Source: Centropus unirufus (lineage: Eukaryota; Chordata; Aves; Cuculiformes; Centropidae). Taken from it: DNA of 64,000 nt. Shown here piece after piece: positions 34,180 to 46,100 of this stretch. Within the stretch, counting starts at the first letter, position 1. Every line of letters starts with the position of its first letter. The notes under the pieces are model-generated. The model had not been told where the DNA came from. It worked only from the letters and a program-made list of their open reading frames with translations, and did not search any database. The translations under genes were made by a program, and so were the position numbers. The stretch is from positions 384,352 to 448,351 of the forward strand of contig VYZI01000422.1 in the NCBI GenBank assembly GCA_013397695.1, in the 5' to 3' direction.

Positions 34180-37100
34180 CTGGAAGAGAAGGGTGAGCAT
34201 GATGGCTAGTGAGCATGTCAAGAGGCAAAGCAAGCTGCTAGTCAGATTAATAGACGCTCTTTAACATAACGACCAAAACAAAAGTTACTCTACGTTAATA
34301 AGCATTCTGTTATTAAAACAAGCACAGGGGCTATTTTTTCAAAGACCTCTAGAATTCGGCATGCTAACATTTCAGCTGGTTATTCACAATTTAGAGAAAG
34401 TTAGTATCACAGTAACAAAAGGAGCTACAGAGTCGTACGGATCAATTAAAATGCAGAATGGGCGGGGGGGGGGAAGCAGGGAAAAAAGTTCACGTGGCGA
34501 TTTATGTGATCTGTACGCTACGAGGTGCTCAGAAGAACTGCTTTCTAAGGGTGTGGTGTTTATGCACAGATCCAAGCCCAGGTCCTGGTAAATCTTTTCC
34601 CCCAGCGAGCAGATGAGAGTTCCTACCCGCCCCACCCTGGAAAAAGCCTGAAACTGTAAAGCGTTTTATTTACGTGAACAAGGCTACATTAACATATCGA
34701 GAAATGAAACAACAAAACTTGAGTCCAAAACTAAGCAAAAGCATGCAGTCGCTGGGTTAAGAAGTCTTAATCGTATCATAACTACATTTTGAACTTCCAT
34801 TGTCCAACCTCAGGTGAAGAGTTTTATATCATATATAGCAACTCTTTTTTTTTTTTTTAGTTATTATTTATCATATTATTGTGTGGATTTTTTTTTTCTA
34901 GTTTGTGCATTCACCTCTTCCCAACTTCTTTTCACCATACTTCACACAAAAAAAATCTACATCTGAAAACACCAATTCACTTTTTCTTTAATCCCAACAG
35001 CGTAAAATGATCTCTACACTCTATGCATGGTTTTGCTTCCTGTGCAGTCGTACTTACAGTTTTGAGATCTGGCTACTGAGAAATCAGTTACTCAAGTGTG
35101 AGCCATACAAGAACAGAAGCGATTGATACGCCGTTTCTTACCAGGTCAGGGTCCAAAAGAAACAATGTGATTGTTTTACGCAGAGCTAACACAAAGCTAC
35201 GTTTCCTTCCCAAAGGAACACGATTTGGCAATTACTTGGAAATGAAGTAAAAGAAAATCATCAGCATTGTCATCCATGCACCAGAAATAGAAGCCGACCA
35301 ATTCGTAATATGTGGGCTTCTGATTTCTGCTGGAAGAGACTGGCGCTACTTTATATTTCCTTTTCTTTTGTATCGTATGTTTTGTATGCTATGGGGTGGT
35401 TGTATTTGGCGTTCAGGGTGAAGAATAAATTAGTAATTCTGACCCTGCACCGTTCCAGTATTCGATTTCGAGATGACTGTCAGAAAGAACGGGGAGGCTT
35501 GGGAAGGAAGCATCCCGTCTTCAGCAGGATGACTTCTAAACACCCCTACAGTAACTGAATCCTCTTGACATGAAAGAATAGCCAGATCTCACACACATCA
35601 TAGTTCATATACAAGAAGTCACTTTATTAATCTGATAAGCTAAATGGTGCTTACTGAAGCTATTTACAATTAACTGTAACAAAATCCAGAAAGCTAGACT
35701 TTTAGCCTAGGGTGTCAGTGGTATTTCAAGCTACGCAATGCAGCTCTTTACTGGGCTTATACAATTTAGAATTTAGTGCAGCAATCTTCCCGACTCTTAA
35801 ACTTCAAAACAGCATAGTTATATGTAGTAGCCATCATGTAGATCAGCTGGTGGAAGAGAACAAAATACAGGAGGGTAAGATACAACAAGGTGAGCGGTCA
35901 AGCCCATTTGGGCAGCTGTTGATATTTTTTTTGACATCAGACGTTACTCTGAGCTTCTTCCAGGGTGAAGATGCAAGGTAGATAACTTGCCATTTATCCA
36001 GAGAGGATAACCTACATCCAGACCTAAGTGTTTCATCAGCAATAGCAGAGACTGCAGCTGGATGTGGCTGTCATAAAGCTAGAAGCTGGGAGCTAGAGGA
36101 AGCACTGGATGTTTGAAGCGAGTCACCTTGTTAACGTCCCTTTTTCCAAGCGCTACCTGTAATTGGCACTGGACAAGACCAACTGCCTGGGTCCAGACAG
36201 AAAACCCAAGAGAAGCAACTGATCAAATAAATGACAAAAAGGGAAAGAAACAGCAGGCGTAAAACCAGAAGTAGTGGGCAGAAGTAGGATTTTCAAAGGC
36301 CATGCAAAGAATTTTATTCTAAGGATGGGGAAACTGGGTTAAGACTTCTTAAAGCAAAAGTTTGGGACCTGCTGACCTGTAATGACCAAACCACAGCAGG
36401 AAAAAATGGCAATTACAGCTCACCCTCCTTAATGTATCTTTAAGATAGACAACATTTAACCCTAAAAGCATCTTAAGCTGCAAAGGAACATGTTAAACAA
36501 GAAAACAAAAAATGCTACCCACCAGTGCTATGACAGTGGCACCAGCTCCAGCACAGGCCACAATGAACAGGTGGTAAGACATGTAGAACTGAAGAAAAAA
36601 ATATGTTAAAACATTGAAGTAATCGACGACAAGATAAAATGCATTTCAACTGTTCTAGAGAATAAGGATAATAAAACTGTAGCAAGGTTCTCAAAACTTT
36701 AGGAAATAAAAATATTCTGAAATAATTTACATTTTCAGGGTAATTTCAGTGTTGTGTTTAAATCAATCTATTTATGCTGATAAGTATTAGTTTTCTCCAA
36801 AAATTTTCATCAAGTTATTTATTACACTGTGCCCAAGTGACTTGGAGGCAAAAGCCGCGCACAGGTTACGTCTCTGTACCTCATTCGTGTTGCAGATGTT
36901 CTCTAAAATCGGGCCACAGGCTTTGCCAGGAACAGCATTCCAAGGGATAATACCTGAAATACCACAGCAAAAGAAACCACTGATTTTAGCAATCAACGCA
37001 CGCTTTCTGTTCCTCTCTTTTCCACCCACTGGCCAGTTGTGTTCCCATTCTGGGCATCCACGTGTTGACCAGTACAGCTTTGAGTTGGCAGGAGGAATTA

Positions 37101-40100
37101 AAACGACTCCCTCAAGTTGTGCTTTCTCCCCTCCACAGGGGGCTTGCTGCCAAGACATGTTCTCAGATGTGGTTTTCCCATATGGCAGCCAAATGGTTAG
37201 TTGGGTTTTTGCACTTCAGGTCCAGTCACATTCTGCCTACGCCCCAACTCTGCATTGGAAAGGGAAAATCTGCATCTCGGAGGCATTTGGTACCTTTCAA
37301 ATTGGCGCTTAGTGGATTAACTTCTAGTTAAATAAAAACTACCACAGAGAGTGTGAATATGGAGTCAGAGAAAAGAATTACAGATTTTTTTTTTCCTAGT
37401 TCCAGCAGGTAAAGAAGCATTAAGTGAATGCTGCTACAAGAAAATTCAGTCTGCCATACCTCACATATAGTCAATTACTTTTCTTGCACAACCGAAAACT
37501 CGGAAAAGTCAACTGCATCCAGAAGGTTTAAAATAATCTAAACTTTTAGGCCCATAAAGCTTAAGCAAAAGCCGTTTGAAACAGGAGGAAACCAGTTTCT
37601 CTCCTCCATGTAACTTGCATTTCAAACTCAGTTGGCTGGAATTAGCAACTCTGTAAGGGGCAGGGCACTCAAATTATTTCAGGATGGTACAGCTTTCAAA
37701 AAGATATTCCAGGATTTAAAGTCAGCCTCTTCTCTGCAACGGCAATGCTCGAAGACTTTTAGCCACTCTTCCACTCGCAGGGACAGTTCAGTGACAGGAG
37801 CTGCCTGCTAAGGAGCTGCCCCCTCCTGTCGCTCACTGACACTCTGGTGATGTTACTGAGGAGAGGAACAGCACAGCCCATGCGGCACTCGCTCTTACAG
37901 CTGGGAAACACCCAGGAGAAGCAGACAGGTGGAGGAGCACATCTTCTCCATGCACTCCTAGGCTTTGTTGCTGAAAAAAAGGTGTTCCTTGGCCCCTTGC
38001 TGTCAGTTATGAAAATAGGATGCAAATGTTCAACTGATTTGGGACTTCTTGCTTTTAAAACTAATGTATTTTATCTTCTCCTACTAGACTTACGCCCCAG
38101 AGAGGAGAGCAAAACCAAGCTCTCTTTTCAATTCAGAATGTGTTTTCTCAGCATCAAATGACTTAGTCCAAAGAAACATTCCTAGAAAATGCTAGCTAAA
38201 TGAAGCCAGAATAAGGGTGACAAAAGCTCTTCTGCGCAAGGAAAGATTAACTTCAGGAAAAAAAAACCACACCTCAAGGAACGAACTACTTCAAAAGCCT
38301 GACCCCTTTTTAAGCTACTGTTCCACTCCTAGCCACACCCTCCTTGGATTCCTGTGTGTCATCAGAAAGGAGCACTGATTCATTAAGAGTTACGGCAGGC
38401 TTTTGATTGCAGATTTTGGTCTTTTAACATAAAGCAACTGTTAGAGCCAAGCAGTGGTGTTAACTTCATATTTTAATGTAAAAACAGCTCTTTGAAAGGA
38501 GTGAATATATATGTAAGAGGTAAAAAACCAGAATCTGGTTACCTATTTCTCAGCACCCGTTCTAAGCAGTTTTATTTTGAGGCTGATCTATTTTTAAACC
38601 TAATATGATAGTATTGGAAACCACTACAAAATCATTTTAGATAAATGACTTGCCAGCTCAGTTAAATTGATTGCATCTGGGAAGAGATCAGTGTAATCTG
38701 AATTAATTAGAGAAGTAATAGCACTTTCAAAGACAGAAGATGCTTTTGCATTTTGTTCATTTGATAAGGCTGAGAGAAAACTACTGAAGACAGACCGAGG
38801 AGAAAGGATAAGGCATTTAATCAGGATTAAAATAAGTACCGTATTGCCTGATATCCACGCAGATCTGGTCCCCTGGAACTGTCACATTTGTCTGAAGAGA
38901 TTTGATGACTTCACAAGTTGACCATATGTTATAGAACATAAAGACAGGCACAGCAGAGAAGCCAAAGACCCCAAGCCAGGCCACTCCAAGCACGTAGGTG
39001 AGGAAAACAAACTGGGCAGAGAAAACACAAGCACTTCATGGTTATTCCCTGAAAAGAGTACTTGAATTTTCCTTAAAAACACTTCAACATAATCTTTAAT
39101 CATACTTTCAGAATGCAAGTGATCAAACATCTGCTTTCCAAGCACAGATAAAGTCACTATTCTTGTTGCTTACAAATACTGTGGTAGTTTAAGCGCTACT
39201 GAGAAAGTAATTCCAACATTCCCTTTTTCATCATATCCTGCTCGAGTAAACAACTTGCCCTGCTGAAAGAGCAGTCCATTAATATCTGAAGCTCCTCAGC
39301 CAAGCAGGGATGCTGGTTGTAGACGAAAACCAATAAAACTCCAACAAAAATCAATCCAAGGAGTTTTTTTTAATTAACTTTATCATACTAGCAGTTCTAT
39401 ACAACTTGCAAACCAAAACAATACAGTGAATCGATCTTCACAGGGCGCTCCCATGCTGCCTGATTTATTGAAATCAATTTTGAACGTAGCATTTGAGAAT
39501 ACCTATTTTTGAAAACACACCACAACTGTTACAGCAGATCAAAAAGATTCAATTGATCTCGTACACACGGCCAAGAAGAAAATTAGTTACTTCACCTTAG
39601 GGAGTCATGGATTTTCCATTGAAATTTGCTGGTTTGGGTTTGCTCTTTTTTTAAAATAAAAACTATTACATGCATTTTCTTTGTTACGATTATAACGTAT
39701 AGCAGTCATTGCTTTGGAAATCTCCAGCTTCTCCCTCCCACTGGACCTCTTCCCTTTTCCCTCTTCTTCCAGGTTTTATGGTGAAACAGTAGCTCTGTCA
39801 TCAGTTCCTAGCTCCCTCCCAGTGAGGGTAGCATTTGGATCCTACTTGGAAGCAGGGGAACGCTCTCGCATCCTCTGTGTTCCCTTTTCACTGTGACTTA
39901 GCTGTAGGTGGACTGGAAAGGCTTCACTTTCTGTAAAGCACCGATGCAGTATTACCTCTCCTGAAACTTGTGTGCCAGAGGAGAACAGCAAGGGTGGGAA
40001 AGGCTCTTCCAGCCTGACCCAGAACTGACAGAATGCTGCAGGGCTGGAAGTTTGCATCCTCCGTGGGTTTTTGTCCAGATACAGTGAAAAACACCTCAAA

Positions 40101-43100
40101 GGTTATGGCAAAGGTTGAGCAATTGGTACGGGTCCGCAGTCAACAAAGTGGGGTGGGGGTTGAAGTGCTTGCAGAGCGAAGGGACATGAAAAACCCGGCG
40201 AGCCTTTAATCTGTTTGCAGTTGAAGTGAAATACCCTAATTTGGATTAGACAGTGCCTTACAGCACGCCTGTATGTTTTACACAGGAACTGAGAACCTTC
40301 TCTTTGGGCTTTGGTAAGGACCAAGTGGACCAGTTTAGAGGATTCCTGTAGATACATTATATGTAAAGCGTGCTTTTGCACATCTGTATGTGGAAGCGTG
40401 CACTAGAGGAAGTCCACAAAGCCCTTAACTCCTAAACAAGCCAGGAAAAAACACACTCACATTTAATGTGATAACTATTGGAAATGGCTGTTCTGCACTA
40501 CCGCAGCAAACACAAATAATTTAGGGAAGCTGGAAGTCTCTCTTCTTTAATGACCTTATGCAAGACAGAAAGGACTGCCTTTCAGCGCCTCACTTGGCAA
40601 CGTAACAGGAAGAAGTACAGGAGCTCTTGAGCGAAGTGGCAAAAATAAATAAAGAAGTCACTGTATGTCCAAAAGTTTGTTGTCCATGTCCAGCTGCAGC
40701 CACTAGTCCGTTAGGATGTTATATCTCCTTGCAGACCTTGTCTAACCCTGGTGTTTTATGCAGCTTTACCCCTACGCAGCAGCACACAGGCATTTTTACA
40801 CCATTACTGTCACCGCTAACCAGTGATGTGCCTTACCAGAGCTCCAAGCCATTACTCAGCTGCTAAATTCTCCCCTTCATTGTGTAGACAAATATAGGCA
40901 AACATGAAAACATGTTTTTCTGTCACATTTCCATGTATCACACTGGTATTTGTATAAGCAGCTGACAATCATGTGCCTGTAACTACTCAACTGAGCAAGC
41001 AATTGTCTGCACTACTGAGATGCACATATGTGTATGTTTCTAATGTCTTTCGGCTCTTTGGAAAACACTCGTTTAGATCTGGTTTTGCTCTTTAGTGAAG
41101 ACCATGCTTGCTAGGAAAAGGGTGGGTGAAAAGCTGCTGAACTGGAAAATGATAGGATGCCTTGTTTTTATTAGCTCCTGAAAAATTCACAGAGTATCCA
41201 GCAGCACAGTGGAAAATTGTTAACCCTCTTGAAAATAAACATGCATCTTATTCGTATTTAACCAGCTGAAAGTACATAGTTTTTAAGTACAGGATATAGG
41301 TTGTATATTACAAGGCAACAATCCCATCAAAAGCCTCTTCTCTTTTCACCCACACTTTCCCGTGGGCGATCTGTCATACTGCTTAGCTTCCTCCGTAACT
41401 ATGAGCTTTGAATTCAGATTTTCAGAAATGGCTTTCAAATCCTGTCTCAGAAACACAGTTATGTCTCTGTTCTTGCGGAGTACGCCCTAGGGGGCAATGT
41501 GGGTGAGAATCTGAAGTTTTATTTTTAGTTAAACTTTGTTTAAATTTTTTGTCTGATACAGAAGCGTACTGAAGGGAAGATGGCTTGTAACTTCAAGGCT
41601 TTAAGTGTTTCGGCTTTGTGAAAAAGACTCAGTATATGCCATCTGCAAAAAGCAAGGCAGCAATTGATTCAAGTGGAAGGATGTTGCAAAGCTTCAGTCA
41701 TTACTGTTTGTCTTAAGGATCCAGACATCTTTGAGAAGAATTGACTACGGAAGTCAGAGGCATTAAATTTTGTGATTTAAATAGCACTGCAAACCACAGC
41801 CATTTTACGGTCTGCCTTTAAGCTTCATTAGTATGCTCCGTGTTTAAGGGCACAAATTTCATTTTGTCTCACACATTCCGTGTTTTAAAATTAGTGGTTT
41901 CCATCGGTGTAATTTAGACCTGTAGGTTCGGCTTTATGACAGGGGAGGCCACAGTAGCACCCTGACAGTCCATCTGCAGAATTTGGATTTCACCAAGCAT
42001 CCTTGAAGTTCAAAGAAGGACCAGCCACAGGGGCTAACTCAGACTGCGCATTGGGATTTAAACAAAGAAGGCAGCAGTAGCCTGTGGGTCAAAACCACAG
42101 GAGTCAAACGGAGCACAACAGGTTTCACCAAGCAAAGATGACTGTTCCCATTCCTAATGCTACTCACCATTCCACTGATGCAGCGGCCACAAGCTGTTGT
42201 TTTGAACTCTCCATGCAACTCCTTCACAGCACTTGTTGTATAAAAACCTTCTGCCAAAAGGATTATTCCATATAAGAAGAAAAACGATGCGATGCCATAG
42301 ATTACATACTGCATTAGCTGTATTCTAAAATGGAAAAGGAAAAAAAAAGGTATTATGACATTACAGTCCTCCTAAGCCATAAAAGGTATGAGATAATTCC
42401 TTTTTCTAGAAGTACAGTTCAAGGCTCCTGAATGCACTTTAAGCACGCAGGCGGCAGGAGAGCACCAGTACAGCTGTCCCACTTCTACAGGTAAGCAGCA
42501 CTGATGTGCATCAGGCTTGCATGTGCTCAAGCATCCCTTGTGCGACAGTCCTTACACTGACTGGTGTTCGTCACCAGCTTGAAGCCTCAATTCCATGTCT
42601 CCGCTACAGAGATTTTTTGGTTTTCTGTTATTCGTTGACACACCCAACTCAGGGAATGCCTAACAGGGATGTCAGAGGGAGAAAAGTTTCAAATGGCAAA
42701 GGCAAGAACTGAACTACTGGCTTGAACTACCAGGCTCCATAGAGATTCCTTTGGCTTCGGGAAAAGACGCAGTCCTCAAAATTCACCATTTCCACCTGCA
42801 AAATCCAGTTAATGTATGTTTGCGAAAATTTTCAAATTCAGTGACACTTCCCTGATACAATATTTGGTAATGCATGACCAACCCTCTGGAGAAGAAATGG
42901 TTTGCTCTACAGCCCAGGAGGGTAATTCCAAGTGAGCAAGCAGTTTCACAGTGCCCCAAGTCACAGCAGTGTTGAGTTCCCCAAAAATAATTAGATTTTC
43001 AAAAAATTTGGGGTTTTTTTTCAGTTCTTACCTCTCTCTACTAAGTAACCGCTAGCATGCAGGTACATCTCCAAGGAGCATCTGCATGTTTTAGCCTAAT

Positions 43101-46100
43101 TTAAGGAAAACTGATTACTACCATTTATATAGTTAAATGTAACCCAGACAGAAAGCACACTCCTTGTATAAAAATAAGGCATTGCTCACTTAAAATTACA
43201 TGTGGGAAGTGTGATGTTTATTTTCCAGACTGATTAAAAATAACGGGATAGATCTGTTGCACCTGTGCTGTAAAGCATGAAAAAATGAAGTCAGCATTTC
43301 AGAGAGAACAGAATAATTCACATCACCATCATTAATAGTCTAGGAGGAACTTGATGCTTGCTATCAGAAATTAGTAATATGAACTGTGGTTAAAAATCTG
43401 TTCCACAAAGGCTTCCCCACTCGGATGTTTTTCATTTCTTTAAGTCTCTTTGGCCTTAAATTATTTGCCTCTTTTTTTAGCACCTCTTCTCTCTTGCCTT
43501 GTTAGAACTCCAGAGAGCCTAAACCCCAGCTGCTTCAGTAGGAATTGCACGTTTCCCCAGCTGCTGATGCTGACAACAAGAAAAGTTTCCAACAATTCTG
43601 CAAAATTTAAAACTTGCTGCCTGTTGTGGCTACTTCTGCAATTTCTTCTGTTTTGCTCCAGTGAAGACTGGTAGAACGTTGGCTGGTCACTGAAGAACAG
43701 CTGCTCAGTTTCTTGCTAAAGTTTGTGGCTAACTGCAGGGTCCCTGTGGCTCACGCACTGAAGCGGGAGATGTGGTTGCCGCGCTGTGGGGTTGGAAGGT
43801 GGAATGGGACCCCAGTGAAATGCAGTTCCAGAGCTGCGTGGCAGGTCTGGGCACAGAGGGTTAAGCCCCGAAACAGAGCTGTGGGACTGATGTCAGTGTT
43901 CCTGGGGAATGGGAAGGGGATAGATGTGGAAGCCTCAGGCTGAGTGCATAGAAACACAAGCATGTGCTACATGGGCTCTCTCTTCACACGGCTTGGACAG
44001 GGTCCCCATACTCAGACACCTTGGGCAACTTTCAACAGGTTTTGGCTCCCCTTTCTCATCCTGCCTCCCAGCCCTGGATGGAGACATCTCCATGGGCTGT
44101 CTGCGAGCTGTGCCTGTGGGTGGTGCTGGCCAATGGGAGCAGCAGGCAAGAGGCCAAACCCAGGTCAAGTCAGCATCCTAACACTGGTGCTCAGTCATCG
44201 GGAAATGCAACTCAAGTAGAATTCCATACTCCCGATGGACAAAAGCCTTTTCAAAGCTTGGCAGTCCAGCCTGGGACCCATGCTCCCTCAGAGTTGAGGG
44301 GAATAAGAGTCCTATGCTGATGAAGCTGGGCGCTGGGAGCAGGCCCTGAGACAGGCCTCCAGGTCTTCCTCTTGTGTCGTGCAGGAACCTTGGGAACACA
44401 AAAGCCCTACATATTTCACCAGTAGCTACTTCCAGAGGCTCTGGTTGCAGACACAAACATTTAAGCTCTTTCCAGTCTTTTCTTTTTTTTTCTGCACTTG
44501 TACTATACCGGTCCACCTTCTTCTGAAGGGGCATGGACAGAACACCACTTCCCTCTGTTATTCCTGTCATCTCTTCTAACTTTATGTTACCAACAAACAC
44601 TAGATTTATCCTTTTTCACAACCCCTTGTTCTGTCACTATAGAACCTGTTAAGAAGTTTGTCAACCTCGTTCTTGTAGGCCCCCTTAAAGTACTGGAAGC
44701 CCCCAAAAGGTCTCCCTGGAGCCTTCCCTTCTCCAGGCTGGACAACCCCAACTTTCTCAGACTATCTTCAGAGGACAAGTGTTCTATCCCTCTGAACATC
44801 ATTGTGGCTCTCCTCTGGGCCTGCTCCAACAGCTCCATGTCTTTCCTGTGCTGAGGCCTCCAGAACTGGACACAATACTCCAGGTGAGGTCTCATCAGAG
44901 CAGAGTAGAGGGGCAGAATTCCCTCTCTCCACCTGCTGGTCACCCTTCTTTTGATGCAGCTCAAGATATGGTTGGCTTTCTGGGCTGCAAGCACACATTG
45001 CCAACTCATGTTGAGCTTCTCATCTGTCCAAGCTACTCTCAACCCATTCTCTGTCCAGCCGGCATTTGTGCTTGGGATTGCCTCAGCCCAGGTGCAGGAC
45101 CTTGGTGAACTTCAAAAGGTTCGCAAAGGCCCATTCAGCCTGTCAAGGTCTCTTTGGATGGCATCCCTTCCCTCATGCATAGCAACCGCACCACTCAGTT
45201 TGTGCCATCTGCAAACAGGCTGAGTGTGTATGTGGTTCCACTTTCTATGCCATTGATGAAGATTAAATAGTATTGATCTCAATACGAACAGGTTAAGCAG
45301 AATACACACCCTGGTTCTTTGTGTGTAAACACCAAAAAACCACCAAGTGTGGTTGGACAAACAAGCAACCAAATAACCAGGGATGGAGACTGAGATTTGA
45401 ATCCTTCTCTGCTCATTGAGTATGAGGCAGTTACGAGGAATGAAGGAAATGGGAGGCATACTTACACTTCACTCAGCAAAGCATGGTCACTGGCAGTCGT
45501 GGAGAAGTGCTGCTCAAGGATAGACACGGTTCCCGTAAGCGCCACATGGCCGCAGCCACAAAACAACGCTACCCCAGAGAAGCAGAGTATGGTTGCCACG
45601 AGCGAAGCATATGGCACTCCTCCTAGGCACTTAATGCAGCATTCAAAGCAACCTAAGCAGAAGAGAGAAAGCAAAAGAAACATTATGAGCAAAAAGCAAA
45701 TTATAAGGAAAAGAATATCTGCCGTTCAGTTGGTAAAAGCCACAGGGACTAAAAGGCCCAAGCATTGACATGCTAAGCAAAAATCTATAGGTGGTGCAAG
45801 ACAGCATCACCCTCTAAAGCAGTGACCTACAGATCTGCTGGTATGGACTCAAAGCCCAGAAAGTGGGCTGAGTGCTCCTATCTTTATGGGATCAAGAGGA
45901 GATCAATGAGACAGCCTATGAAATGGAAAAAGAAAAAAAAAAAATCACTTGTCTAAAGTCATCCATTGCATTTCAGCTGCTCACACAGAGCTCACCGTGT
46001 TCCATCATTACTAATGGCTGGTGCACCAGCTATGCTGGCACCATTCAGGAAGCCAGAAAAGTAAATACTCAAGACAATGAAGCCTTCTGGAAAAGTAAAA

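Noticed and set aside
36842..37312. 156-codon plus-strand open frame, the longest plus frame in the right half
   Set aside because: It runs antisense over GPM6B core exon 5 and its acceptor; its length follows from the conserved exon on the other strand.
43713..44320. Cluster of overlapping open frames on both strands
   Set aside because: A locally GC-rich intron segment with few stop codons; no similarity and no splice support.
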